From Prevotella falsenii DSM 22864 = JCM 15124 (GTDB taxonomy: Bacteria; Bacteroidota; Bacteroidia; Bacteroidales; Bacteroidaceae), in NCBI RefSeq assembly GCF_000613945.1, contig NZ_BAJY01000002.1, positions 62,001-126,000 on the forward strand: a stretch of 64,000 bases of DNA, in the 5' to 3' direction. A program made the position numbers and the translations under genes. This document shows positions 28,554 to 37,789 of the stretch, piece by piece. The first letter of the stretch is position 1. Each line of letters opens with the position of its first letter. The notes under the pieces are model-generated. The model searched no databases, had not been told where the DNA came from, and worked only from the letters and a program-made list of their open reading frames with translations.

Positions 28554-28584
28554 TATATTTGCACAATAAGATGTAGTATTTTTG
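28554..28584 (+). promoter_or_regulatory. Two tandem -7 boxes before the Tyr/Gly-rich gene
   Basis: TATATTTG (28554-28561) and TATTTTTG (28577-28584) both fit TAnnTTTG. They are 15 nt apart, so they may be two alternative start sites and not one promoter. The start codon at 28647 has a strong GGAGG 7 nt upstream, unusual in this genome. Confidence 0.5.
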
Positions 28585-28646
28585 CATTGGATAGAAAAGA
28601 AAACAAGAAGAAAACAGATATAAAACAAAGAGATGGAGGTAATAAT

Positions 28647-29675
28647 ATGAAAAAGTTTGTTCTACTTTCAGTTATGGCTCTTGCCTTACCAACAGCTTTG
28701 TTGGCGCAAGACGATGTGTATTTCACACCGTCGAAGGAGTCAGTTCGTGAGTATAAAGATGCGCAGAAAACCCACCGATACGCTTATTACAGTGGAATAA
28801 GCAAGTCGGATAGCGAATACAATCGACGGAATGAGTTAGATAAAATCTATAAAAAAATAGGTCAAGACTCGTTAGGAAACGATATTGTACAGTATAGAAG
28901 CCAAGACGGCGTATATCGAATAGATACGATTTATCAGTTCGACCGCTATTTTGAGAATACTGAAGACGACTTTGCCTATAGCCGTCGGTTAGGCAGATTT
29001 GAAGGTTTCTATGGCTATTACAACCCTTGGTACTATGATTATCCGTATTACGGATTCCGCTATTCGTACAGAAGCCGGGACCCTTGGTATTGGGGTTACT
29101 ACGATCCATGGTACATGGGCTATTACGATCCTTGGTATTACCGTTACCGCGGTGGCTGGTATGACCCTTGGGGGTACGGCTATTACGGTTGGGGATACCC
29201 TTACTACTATTATGGTTTTGCAAGACCTTACGTCAGATACAACTACGCCGGAGGGCATACGGGCACAGCTAACCACTGGGGCGGTGCATACGGCGGCAGC
29301 TTTGGAAGCAGAAACTCTGTGTACAACGGACAACCTCGTAATGTCGATTCTCCACGTTCGTTCGGCAATATGAACGCACGCAGCGGTCAGTTTGGCAACT
29401 CAAGAAACCGAGTTGTGATTGAAAGAAACAACTCTTCTAACAACAGAGGCAGTAGTTTTGGCACGCTTTCTCGCGACAGAAAGCCTGAAAGCGCACCAAG
29501 AAGAGATGTTTTTGATAACAGAAACTCGTTCGACAGCCAGCGTAGTACACCACGTAACTACAATTCGGGTCCATCAAGAGGTCCTTCACACGCAGTAGGC
29601 GGTGGCAGTTTCGGTGGCTCACGCAGTGGCGGCGGTTCACATTCGGGTGGCGGCAGCTTCGGTGGTCGTAGATAA
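28647..29675 (+). CDS. Exported Tyr/Trp-rich and Gly/Ser-rich protein
   Basis: A 342-residue protein with a signal peptide (KKFVLLSVMALALPTALLAQ). Residues 20-110 are ordinary; residues about 118-195 are extraordinarily aromatic (repeated YYDPWY, GYYDPWYMGYYDPWY); the remainder is basic Asn/Ser/Arg-rich and ends in a Gly-Ser tail (GGSFGGSRSGGGSHSGGG). No family is recognised. Start ATG 28647 is set by GGAGG and the signal peptide. A porin-like gene follows after 60 nt, so the protein may be part of an outer-membrane assembly; that is inference. Confidence 0.85.
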   Translation: MKKFVLLSVMALALPTALLAQDDVYFTPSKESVREYKDAQKTHRYAYYSGISKSDSEYNRRNELDKIYKKIGQDSLGNDIVQYRSQDGVYRIDTIYQFDRYFENTEDDFAYSRRLGRFEGFYGYYNPWYYDYPYYGFRYSYRSRDPWYWGYYDPWYMGYYDPWYYRYRGGWYDPWGYGYYGWGYPYYYYGFARPYVRYNYAGGHTGTANHWGGAYGGSFGSRNSVYNGQPRNVDSPRSFGNMNARSGQFGNSRNRVVIERNNSSNNRGSSFGTLSRDRKPESAPRRDVFDNRNSFDSQRSTPRNYNSGPSRGPSHAVGGGSFGGSRSGGGSHSGGGSFGGRR

Positions 29676-29735
29676 TAATTCTTACTTTTTATAATAGAAA
29701 AGTTAGTTTAACAGGTCAAAAACAGACATATAATT

Positions 29736-31361
29736 ATGAAAATACATCATTATTTGCTTGCAGCAACATTGTTTTCGTTGCCTGCAGCAGCACAGGAAAC
29801 ATACGAGAACGCCCGTTTGACGGGTAACGACCTTAACGGTACAGCCCGCTATGTAGGTATGGGTGGAGCAATGGAAGCCTTAGGAGCTGATATTTCTACC
29901 ATAGGAAGCAACCCTGCAGGTATCGGTTTGTTTCGTCGTAACACACTTTCGGTGAGCGGTGGCTTGCTTATGCAGAGCAACGGCAAGGAGTTTGCCGATG
30001 GCAAAAAGACCAATGCAAGTTTCGACCAGATAGGTTTTGTATATTCAACACGTGCGGCTTACCGTTCAAATATAAACTTTGGATTTAATTACAGCAAAGG
30101 CAAGAACTTCGACTATATATTGAATGCAAGCGGCAGATTAGGACGTGGTTCGCAAAACAACCAGTCTTACTTGAAGCACGTACTCGGTTCGGAAAACTAT
30201 GGAGGCTTTGACGTTCGTAAGAAGAATAATATATATACAGGTTTCGTAGACCCCAAGAGCAATAATGTATCGTGGACGTGGAGCCAATTAGACTATTTGT
30301 ACTTCAACACGCTGTTGCCCGATGCTAATAAAGAAGGCGATTTCAAGAGCTATCTTGCCGATTCGTATGTCTTTGACAAGGCAAATACAGGTTATATAGG
30401 TAATTACGACTTCAATGTCAGTGGTAGCATTGAAGACAAAGTGTACCTTGGTATAACCTTCGGATTGAAGGACGTAAACTACGAATCGGAAAGCAGATAC
30501 GACGAGAAACTCTCTAATGGAGTTGGCGACGTAACGGTTCGCGACATTCGTCGTATTACCGGTACGGGTTTCGACCTTACCGCAGGTATTATTGTCCGCC
30601 CTGTATTGGATTCTCCTTTCCGTTTGGGTGCATACGTTAAGACGCCTACTTGGTATGATTTAATTACCGAAAATACAACCCGTATCGACAGAAACACCAA
30701 CACCGGCGGTAAAAACGACTGGGGAGAAGTGCCTAACAAATACGATTACAAGATGTGGACACCTTGGAAGTTCGGTGTTTCGCTCGGTCATACCGTGGGC
30801 AACTACCTTGCATTGGGTCTGACATACGAGTACGAAGACCACGCTTCAACCAACACGCGCATAAACGATGGAGGATATTACAGTGGTTATTACGACGAGT
30901 ATTTTGAAACTTCGTCGCCCGATAAAGGTATGAACAGGCACACCAAACAAGCCTTGCAAGGGGTAAGTACATTGAAGGTGGGTGCCGAGTTTAAGCCAAC
31001 AACCGACTTCGCACTGCGTTTAGGCTACAACTACGTTAGTCCTAAGTACAACAAGGACGCACAGAAAGACCCTACGGTTGTATCTCCCGGCAGCAGCTAT
31101 TCGTCTGCAACCGACTTCGTTAATTGGGAAGCAACCAACCGATTTACGTTCGGTGTGGGCTATCAAGTGAAGAAGTTCAACATCGATTTGGCTTATCAGT
31201 ACAGCGCACAGAAGGGAACTTTCTATCCGTTCTCTACGATGAACTTCGATATAAGAGACACTGCAACGGGCAAAACTACATCATATTCCAACGAAGCAGC
31301 CGGAACAAAGATTGATAACAATAAAGGACAAATCTTATTGACAGTGGGCTACCGCTTCTAA
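29736..31361 (+). CDS. Outer membrane protein, OmpP1/FadL family
   Basis: A 541-residue beta-barrel with a signal peptide ending SLPAAAQ. The N-terminal motif GTARYVGMGGAMEALGAD with STIGSNPAGIGLFRRN (the NPA box) is characteristic of OmpP1/FadL/TodX transporters for hydrophobic molecules. The protein ends LLTVGYRF, with the C-terminal aromatic residue needed for barrel assembly. Amphipathic strands continue to the end. Substrate unknown. It is downstream of the Tyr-rich protein and followed by a terminator. Confidence 0.88.
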   Translation: MKIHHYLLAATLFSLPAAAQETYENARLTGNDLNGTARYVGMGGAMEALGADISTIGSNPAGIGLFRRNTLSVSGGLLMQSNGKEFADGKKTNASFDQIGFVYSTRAAYRSNINFGFNYSKGKNFDYILNASGRLGRGSQNNQSYLKHVLGSENYGGFDVRKKNNIYTGFVDPKSNNVSWTWSQLDYLYFNTLLPDANKEGDFKSYLADSYVFDKANTGYIGNYDFNVSGSIEDKVYLGITFGLKDVNYESESRYDEKLSNGVGDVTVRDIRRITGTGFDLTAGIIVRPVLDSPFRLGAYVKTPTWYDLITENTTRIDRNTNTGGKNDWGEVPNKYDYKMWTPWKFGVSLGHTVGNYLALGLTYEYEDHASTNTRINDGGYYSGYYDEYFETSSPDKGMNRHTKQALQGVSTLKVGAEFKPTTDFALRLGYNYVSPKYNKDAQKDPTVVSPGSSYSSATDFVNWEATNRFTFGVGYQVKKFNIDLAYQYSAQKGTFYPFSTMNFDIRDTATGKTTSYSNEAAGTKIDNNKGQILLTVGYRF

Positions 31362-31390
31362 AGAAAGTATATTACACATAATATAAATAA

Positions 31391-31430
31391 AGGCACGACA
31401 AGTACACTTCGTATTTGTCGTGTCTTTTTT
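31391..31430 (+). terminator. Terminator after OmpP1-like gene
   Basis: Stem GGCACGACAAGTAC / GTATTTGTCGTGTC followed by TTTTTT, 30 nt after the stop codon. Confidence 0.85.
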
Positions 31431-31598
31431 ATTGGGTAGTTGCACCTTTAAATATTAATTGATTGGTAGGTGTCTGTGCTGTTCCAAACTTGCAACTGCT
31501 TGAAAGTAATGACGGAATTGAAGTAGGAGTGGGAGGCGAAGTGCCTGTTGGATTAGATTTTTTAATACAGTCTTCTTCCTTTTCTCTTTTTTATTGAT

Positions 31599-31606
31599 TA
31601 TCTTTG
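31599..31606 (+). promoter_or_regulatory. -7 box for U32 peptidase gene
   Basis: TATCTTTG, 31 nt before the chosen ATG at 31637. It overlaps an in-frame upstream GTG at 31604, which argues against that start. No good -33 box is seen. Confidence 0.5.
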
Positions 31607-31636
31607 TGCATTGGAATGCAGAGCAAGGATAATAAG

Positions 31637-33550
31637 ATGCGAACAATAGAACTATTGGCTCCGGCTAAGAATTTGGCTTGTGGAATAGCAGCAATAGACC
31701 ACGGTGCAGATGCCGTATATATTGGTGCAGCCAAGTTTGGTGCAAGGCAATCGGCAGGCAATAGTGTAGAAGATATAGCTGCGTTGTGCGATTATGCTCA
31801 CCGATTTGGTGCAAAGGTGCATGTAACGGTGAATACAATCATCTACGACAACGAGATAGACGATATGTTGCAGCTTGTTCGCGAATTGGAAAAGGCTAAG
31901 GTCAATGCCCTGTTAATTCAAGATATGGGACTGTTGAAGGTTTGCAAGGAACAGCTAAAGACTGGCATATCGCTGCATGCCAGTACACAATGCGATAGCA
32001 GAACTGCCGAAAAGGTGCGTTGGCTTGCTTCTTTGGGCTTTGAACGGGTGGTGTTGGCACGAGAGTTGTCGGTGCAAGAGATAGCCGATATACATACAGC
32101 TGTGCCCGAAGTAGAGTTGGAAGCCTTTGTGCACGGGGCACTTTGTGTGAGTTACAGCGGTATTTGCTACGCTTCCCAATATTGTTTCGACCGTTCAGCC
32201 AATCGTGGAGCATGTGCCCAATTCTGCAGAATGGCATTCGATTTGAAAGATTCCGACGGCAGAACAATAGAGCATCAGCGTTATCTTCTTTCGCTGAAAG
32301 ATATGAGCCAAATAGATAATCTTGAGGCGTTGATGCGTTCGGGAGCCTGTGCTTTCAAGATAGAAGGACGGCTGAAAGATATTAATTATGTGAAGAATGT
32401 TGTGTCGGCATACAACCAACGTTTGAATGCCATCATAGCAAAGCACCCCGACGAGTTCCGACGCGCATCGTTTGGAAAAGTGGAATGTAACTTCACACCC
32501 GACCTTAACAAGACTTTCAATCGTGGATATACCCATTATTTTGCCGACGGACGGCAGCAAGGCATTTTCTCGCCCAATACGCCGAAAGCGTTGGGAGAAT
32601 ATGTTGGCAAGGTAAAAGAAATGCGGCGCGACTCGTTTAACGTTTCTACGACGGCAAGTTTTGCCAATGGCGACGGTCTGTGCTTCATTCATCGGCAAAC
32701 CAACCGTGAAGGACGAACGGTGGAAGCATTGGAAGGGTTTCGTGTAAACAAGGCTGTGGGCAACCGGTTGTACCCTTACAAGATGCCACAAGGCTTGAAA
32801 GCGGGTATGGGTTTGTACAGAAACCAAGACCAAGCTTTCGAGAAAGAACTTGCAGGACAGTCGGCAGTACGCTCTCTGCCCATTGATATGGAGTTCGGAT
32901 TAACCCCCGATGGCTATTCGCTGACGGTTCGTTTAAGCGGCAACGGTGTTCCAAAGGTAGAAGCAAAAGCTACCGTTCGGTTTGCACATCAGGAGGCCAA
33001 GAAACCCCAGCGCGACAATATCGTCCGCCAGCTCACCAAGTTGGGCAATACCATTTACACTTGCGAGGGAATGGAAATAGACAATGATGCCGACCAATAT
33101 TTTGTTCCGCGCAGTGTGCTTGCCGAGTTAAGGCGCAGTGCCATTGACAGTTTTGCATGTCAGCCGTTGTTTTTTGAAGAAGCAAACACGCTGAAAGAGC
33201 ACGATTTGGGCAACACCAATGGGGCAGCTTTTCAATACATAAATCCATCGCAATACAAGCGTTTCCCCTACCTTTACAACGTTTCCAACCGTGCGGCAAG
33301 GGCTTTTTACGAGCAACAGGGGGCAAACGTAAAGTCTGCTTTCGAGTGTATGGACACGAAACCGATGCACGATGAGGCTCTTATTATGCAGTGTCGCCAT
33401 TGCATTCGCTATTCGTTGGGCTATTGCGTGGTGCACGGCGGCAAGAAACCAACGTGGAAAGAGCCATTGTTTTTGGAACTTGGCGACAAGAAACGCTTCC
33501 GTTTAGAGTTCGATTGCAAGGACTGTCAGATGAATATATATGCTGAATAA
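31637..33550 (+). CDS. Peptidase U32 family protein (RlhA/YdcP-like)
   Basis: A 637-residue cytoplasmic protein. MRTIELLAPAKNLACGIAAIDHGADAVYIGA opens the U32 TIM-barrel domain; the U32 signature EAFVHGALCVSYSGICYASQ lies near residue 165, with further Cys at GACAQFC. The long C-terminal region ends with clustered cysteines (CRHCIRYSLGYC, CKDCQMN). In E. coli a relative (RlhA) hydroxylates 23S rRNA C2501; equivalence here is inferred from family only. ATG 31637 starts exactly at the family N-terminus. Its stop overlaps the next start. Confidence 0.92.
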   Translation: MRTIELLAPAKNLACGIAAIDHGADAVYIGAAKFGARQSAGNSVEDIAALCDYAHRFGAKVHVTVNTIIYDNEIDDMLQLVRELEKAKVNALLIQDMGLLKVCKEQLKTGISLHASTQCDSRTAEKVRWLASLGFERVVLARELSVQEIADIHTAVPEVELEAFVHGALCVSYSGICYASQYCFDRSANRGACAQFCRMAFDLKDSDGRTIEHQRYLLSLKDMSQIDNLEALMRSGACAFKIEGRLKDINYVKNVVSAYNQRLNAIIAKHPDEFRRASFGKVECNFTPDLNKTFNRGYTHYFADGRQQGIFSPNTPKALGEYVGKVKEMRRDSFNVSTTASFANGDGLCFIHRQTNREGRTVEALEGFRVNKAVGNRLYPYKMPQGLKAGMGLYRNQDQAFEKELAGQSAVRSLPIDMEFGLTPDGYSLTVRLSGNGVPKVEAKATVRFAHQEAKKPQRDNIVRQLTKLGNTIYTCEGMEIDNDADQYFVPRSVLAELRRSAIDSFACQPLFFEEANTLKEHDLGNTNGAAFQYINPSQYKRFPYLYNVSNRAARAFYEQQGANVKSAFECMDTKPMHDEALIMQCRHCIRYSLGYCVVHGGKKPTWKEPLFLELGDKKRFRLEFDCKDCQMNIYAE

Positions 33551-34694
33551 CGACCGAATGAAACAACGATTTGAACATAGCAAGCCATTAAAGAACCTCC
33601 GAGAGATGTATGTTTATTTCGGAGCAGTGGTTTTGTTGCTTCTTCTTTCGCTTGCTTCTACAAGTTGTTACCACAAGAAAACGCCTTCAAACTTCCGTCT
33701 TCCCGACAGCGTTCAGGAGGCACAGATTTCCCGGCGTATACTTCCGAACCACGATTCGCTCGATTTGATGAAACAAACCGATAATAGTTTAGGGTGGTCC
33801 GGCAGTACGACGAAGTTGGATTCGTTTGCTTTCCGTGTGAAGCATCATTATTCAGAGGGATTTAATTTTGTAGTAAGTAAAGACTCCCTGATGCTTCTAA
33901 GGCAACAACCGGAGGAAGCTGTGAACAATCTTGAAACCGATTCGTTTGCTGTAACGAAGGGAAAATCGTTGGTGGTAGCCGATATTCGCATTCTTCCGAA
34001 CGACAGTATCGATTCGGTCTGGGTGCGCATTGCCACGGAAGATTACGCCTTTGGCTGGGCGAGAGAGAAGCAACTGCTGAAGAAGGTAGACCCCGACACG
34101 CCCATATCGCAGTTCATTTCTCTGTTTTCAAACACACACTTGCTTATCTTCTTGGTTGTTATTTCGTTGATTGGCGTAAGCTATCTGATGCGAAAGATTA
34201 TGAAACGCAATGCCAACATTGTGCATTTCAACGATATAAACTCTTTTTATCCGACGCTGTTGGCAATCATTGTAGCGACGTCGGCGACTTTCTATGCAAG
34301 TATTCAGCTCTTTGCGCCTGAAACATGGCGGGAGTTTTACTTCCACCCATCGCTCAATCCGTTCTCGCAACCTATACTTTTAAATATTTTCCTGTTGCTT
34401 GTCTGGGCAATGTTGCTGGTAGGCATTGCTGCTTTCGACGATGTCCGCCGACTGCTTCGTTCGGGCGATGCTTTTATGTATCTGTGCGGTTTGGCAGCCA
34501 TCTGTGCGGTAAACTATATTGTTTTTTCGGTTCTCACCTTATACTATATAGGCTACCTGCTTCTTTTGGTCTACATTTATTACGGCATTCGGGTTTGGTT
34601 CAAGAAAAGCAGCGATGCTTACGAGTGCGGAAACTGTGGTTCTCGTCTTCACAGGAAAGGGCGTTGTCCCCATTGCGGTGTGGTAAACGAATAG
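33540..34694 (+). CDS. Zinc-ribbon membrane protein
   Basis: Up to 384 residues. The N-terminal segment (VYFGAVVLLLLLSLASTSC) looks like a signal/lipobox, and a start at ATG 33609 (MYVYFGAVV) would give a standard lipoprotein; ATG 33540 overlaps the U32 stop by 11 nt. Next come a soluble region of 150 residues, four hydrophobic helices (about residues 195-350), and a C-terminal zinc ribbon with CGNCGSRLHRKGRCPHCG (C-x2-C-x9-C-x2-C). Known in Bacteroidales only as a conserved zinc-ribbon protein. The membrane segments are certain; the function is not. Confidence 0.82.
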   Translation: MLNNDRMKQRFEHSKPLKNLREMYVYFGAVVLLLLLSLASTSCYHKKTPSNFRLPDSVQEAQISRRILPNHDSLDLMKQTDNSLGWSGSTTKLDSFAFRVKHHYSEGFNFVVSKDSLMLLRQQPEEAVNNLETDSFAVTKGKSLVVADIRILPNDSIDSVWVRIATEDYAFGWAREKQLLKKVDPDTPISQFISLFSNTHLLIFLVVISLIGVSYLMRKIMKRNANIVHFNDINSFYPTLLAIIVATSATFYASIQLFAPETWREFYFHPSLNPFSQPILLNIFLLLVWAMLLVGIAAFDDVRRLLRSGDAFMYLCGLAAICAVNYIVFSVLTLYYIGYLLLLVYIYYGIRVWFKKSSDAYECGNCGSRLHRKGRCPHCGVVNE

Positions 34695-34890
34695 TTTTTC
34701 GGTTTACTTTTCTTTCTTTTTGCAGCGAAACCGCTGCAAGACTATTCTCTTCTTAAATAGTTAATCAATAAGCCATATTCTTGTTTTTAATGTTAATATG
34801 CGGGGCTTACAAAGGTTCTGACATTGTTTCTGATAGGTTTCCGTTTCACAAGAAACCGTATATAATACAATCTTTCTATGTACATTTTCA

Positions 34891-34978
34891 AATTATCTAA
34901 GCTTTGGGAAATACTTATCAAAGGTTAGAAAAATTATTATCAGAGTTCTGAAAAGTATTTCCTAAAGCTTGGATAATT
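34891..34978. repeat. 88-bp inverted-repeat element
   Basis: Arms of 26 nt at 34891-34916 (AATTATCTAAGCTTTGGGAA...) and 34953-34978 (...CTAAAGCTTGGATAATT) match at 24 of 26 positions when folded, around a 36-nt loop. It is not followed by a T-run and lies in the 480-bp gap before the TonB receptor, the rest of which shows nothing except a promoter at its end. Confidence 0.7.
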
Positions 34979-35106
34979 CAATTTTAAGGCACATAAATAT
35001 CTTCGGAACCGCACTCTTTTTTATTCTTAATGCTTCGGAAGGACATCGGAACGTTGCCTTTGCAACATCTCATTGCCGTCTTGTTTGTATTTCCTAATAA
35101 ATAAGG

Positions 35107-35138
35107 ATTGTGTAATTATTAGGTTTTCACTACCTTTG
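35107..35138 (+). promoter_or_regulatory. Promoter of TonB receptor gene
   Basis: ATTG (35107-35110), 20-nt spacer, TACCTTTG (35131-35138); 37 nt before the start codon. Confidence 0.6.
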
Positions 35139-35175
35139 CATTCGCTAAGCGATATTAAATTAATGCAATAAAGAA

Positions 35176-37641
35176 ATGGTAATGAACAAGATTTTACTTA
35201 CATTTTTATGTGCTTCACTCCTGCCAACTTCATTGTTGGCAGATGACAATGAAGAGATTAACGACACCGTACGCATTTACGACATTGAAGAAGTATATGT
35301 TTACGACAACCCCAAAGAGGCTTACCGCCTTCGTCAGCAACCATTAAACAGCACTTCTTTCAGCCAATTGCAGTTGAAGAGCCTTAATACACAAGACCTT
35401 CGGCAGCTTTCGGCTTTCGTTCCTTCGTTCGTAATGCCCGAATATGGTTCTCGTTACACATCGTCGATGTATATGCGCGGCATAGGTTCGCGTGTAAATT
35501 CGCCTGCGATGGGAATGTATGTAGACGATATGCCCATTCAGAGCAAGAGTGCTTTCAACTTTCATACTTACGATATAGACCGTGTTGATGTGCTCCATGG
35601 ACCTCAAGGCACGCTCTATGGCATGAACAATGAAGGCGGATTGATACGTCTTTATAGTAGAAATCCGTTTTTATATCAAGGCACAGACCTTAAACTTTCG
35701 CTCGGAAACAAGTTCCGGCGCAAAGCAGAGATAGGGCATTACACAAAGTTGAACGATGAAACGGCTTTCGCTGTTTCGGCTTTCTACAGCGGACAGAATG
35801 GTTTCTTCACCAATAAGTTTAATGGTGAGCGTGCCGATAAGTTCAACGAATTTGGTGGAAAAGCCCGTTTATTGTGGAACCCGACCCATCGGTTGAACTT
35901 CAGTTTCGTAGCCGACTATCAGTATGTGAACCAGAACGGATTCCCTTACGGTCAGATAGTAACGAAAGAACAGATAGCTACTGCCGACATAACTTCGCCT
36001 TACTACGCTTTGAAGGCGGGAACACAAAGTCCAAGCCAGAACCGTCAGAGTGTTTACAGACGCAATATGCTGAACACGGGGGTAGGTGTAAAGTACAACG
36101 GCAATGGTTTTGTGCTTAACTCTATGACCTCTTGGCAGTTTCTTCGCGACTATATGATGATGGACAACGATTATCTTCCGCAAGATTTCTTGCATTTGGA
36201 GCAACGCCAATTGCAAAACTCGCTTACGGAGGAACTGTCTGTAAAGAGCAAAAATCATAGTCGTTGGCAGTGGGCATTCGGTGCTTTCGGTGCTTATCAA
36301 TGGCTGAAAACCGATGCACCCGTTTATATTGATGGCGATATGAATAAATATCTTTCACGCCGTATTACCGATGTTGCATATAACGGTGTGCTTGCAGCAA
36401 TGACAAAACGAATAGCCGCAGAAATGATAAAGAAAGGTATACCCGAAGAAAAAGCTATGCAAGCAGCAGCAATAGCGGCAAAAGCTGCGATAGCAAAGGC
36501 AGGCGGTATAAGCATAAATATGCAGATGCAACCTATCTTGGGACTTTTCCGCACGCCAACTTTCAACTTGGGTTTCTACCATGAAAGCAATATCGACATT
36601 ACCAACCGCTTGCGTGCAACGCTTGGTTTGCGCTACGACTACTCGCACGTGGCAATCGACTATAAGACATCTGCCCGCTTGCTGATGGACGAAAGTGTAA
36701 TGGGCGTGAAGATAAAGCCTACAATTACATCGTTGCTTGCCCATCACGAGAGCAACCATTTCAAAGAATTGTTGCCTAAGATAGGTCTTACTTATCGTCT
36801 CGACAATGGCAACAACGTTTATGCAACTTGGTCGAAAGGCTATCGTGCAGGTGGTTATAACATTCAGATGTTCTCGGATATATTGCAGACAGAGATTGCA
36901 GCAGCGGCTCAAAAGGCGCGTGGCGACATTGACATTGCGCACGATGAGGCGTATTATAGCAATATTGCGAAGACCATAGAGTATAAGCCCGAAACAAGTT
37001 TCAACTATGAAGCAGGTGCTCACTTGAACTTAATGGACGGACAGATGAAGCTCGATTTGGCTGCCTTCTATATGCAAATCCGCAATCAGCAACTGTCTGT
37101 ATTGGCAAACAACTACGGATTTGGTCGTATGATGACCAATGCGGGAAAGAGCCACTCGTGTGGTTTGGAGGCAACATTGCGTGGCGTTGCGCTCAACGAC
37201 AAGCTGTCGTATGCTTTAAGCTATGGTTTCACGAGCGCAAAATTCGACGAATATGTCGATTCAACCGCTGCCGGTGTGGTGAATTATAAAGACAAACGAG
37301 TGCCATTCGTTCCGCAACACACCCTTGCCGGCAATGCCGATTATCGTATTGATGTAGACCCCGCAGCCTTGCTCGACCCATCAAACAGGTTCCATTTGCG
37401 CTCTGTTACAGTGGGATTGAACTTGTCGGCACAAGGCAATACCTATTGGGACGAACTGAATACCATATCGCAAAACTTCTACGCAACATTGGGCGCACAC
37501 GCAGATGCCGATTTCGGACCGATGCACATTAATCTTTGGGTGCGCAACCTTACCGATACAAAGTACAACACCTTTGCTGTGCAGAGTGCTGCAACGGGAA
37601 CAAAGCATACTTCGGGCAGCTTGGCAACCCTTTCCAAATAG
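35176..37641 (+). CDS. TonB-dependent receptor, C-terminus frameshifted
   Basis: Outer-membrane active transporter, about 821 residues as read. Signal peptide (NKILLTFLCASLLPTSLLA), plug domain with MYVDDMPIQSKSAFNFHTYDIDRVDVLHGPQGTLYG, then a beta barrel. No N-terminal carboxypeptidase-like domain and no adjacent SusD, so this is more like a siderophore, heme or small-ligand receptor than a glycan receptor. An odd Ala/Lys-rich helical insertion lies at residues about 405-445 (PEEKAMQAAAIAAKAAIAKA). The reading frame ends GSLATLSK, but the +1 alternative frame from about 37605 reads FGQLGNPFQIGVDVSFHF and stops at 37667, the expected barrel end, so one base is missing near 37605. Confidence 0.9.
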   Translation: MVMNKILLTFLCASLLPTSLLADDNEEINDTVRIYDIEEVYVYDNPKEAYRLRQQPLNSTSFSQLQLKSLNTQDLRQLSAFVPSFVMPEYGSRYTSSMYMRGIGSRVNSPAMGMYVDDMPIQSKSAFNFHTYDIDRVDVLHGPQGTLYGMNNEGGLIRLYSRNPFLYQGTDLKLSLGNKFRRKAEIGHYTKLNDETAFAVSAFYSGQNGFFTNKFNGERADKFNEFGGKARLLWNPTHRLNFSFVADYQYVNQNGFPYGQIVTKEQIATADITSPYYALKAGTQSPSQNRQSVYRRNMLNTGVGVKYNGNGFVLNSMTSWQFLRDYMMMDNDYLPQDFLHLEQRQLQNSLTEELSVKSKNHSRWQWAFGAFGAYQWLKTDAPVYIDGDMNKYLSRRITDVAYNGVLAAMTKRIAAEMIKKGIPEEKAMQAAAIAAKAAIAKAGGISINMQMQPILGLFRTPTFNLGFYHESNIDITNRLRATLGLRYDYSHVAIDYKTSARLLMDESVMGVKIKPTITSLLAHHESNHFKELLPKIGLTYRLDNGNNVYATWSKGYRAGGYNIQMFSDILQTEIAAAAQKARGDIDIAHDEAYYSNIAKTIEYKPETSFNYEAGAHLNLMDGQMKLDLAAFYMQIRNQQLSVLANNYGFGRMMTNAGKSHSCGLEATLRGVALNDKLSYALSYGFTSAKFDEYVDSTAAGVVNYKDKRVPFVPQHTLAGNADYRIDVDPAALLDPSNRFHLRSVTVGLNLSAQGNTYWDELNTISQNFYATLGAHADADFGPMHINLWVRNLTDTKYNTFAVQSAATGTKHTSGSLATLSK

Positions 37642-37741
37642 GTGTTGATGTGTCTTTCCATTTCTAACGAAAGAGAAAAATTGTTTGTTTATAGCGAAAA
37701 ACAAAGGTTTTCGATACATTAAATATATTGTTGGAAATCCT

Positions 37742-37778
37742 AAAAACCGCTTTGCTCTTTACGAGTTTGGCGGTTTTT
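37742..37778 (+). terminator. Probable terminator of TonB receptor gene
   Basis: AAAAACCGC and GCGGTTTTT pair across a 19-nt loop, followed by ATTTTG. It sits immediately before the minisatellite. Confidence 0.6.
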
Positions 37779-37789
37779 ATTTTGTTCGT

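Noticed and set aside
28723..29333. Minus-strand frames overlapping the Tyr-rich gene
   Set aside because: Shadow of the low-complexity coding repeats on the plus strand.
35344..37023. Minus-strand frames antisense to the TonB receptor
   Set aside because: Shadow frames with no promoter or domain.
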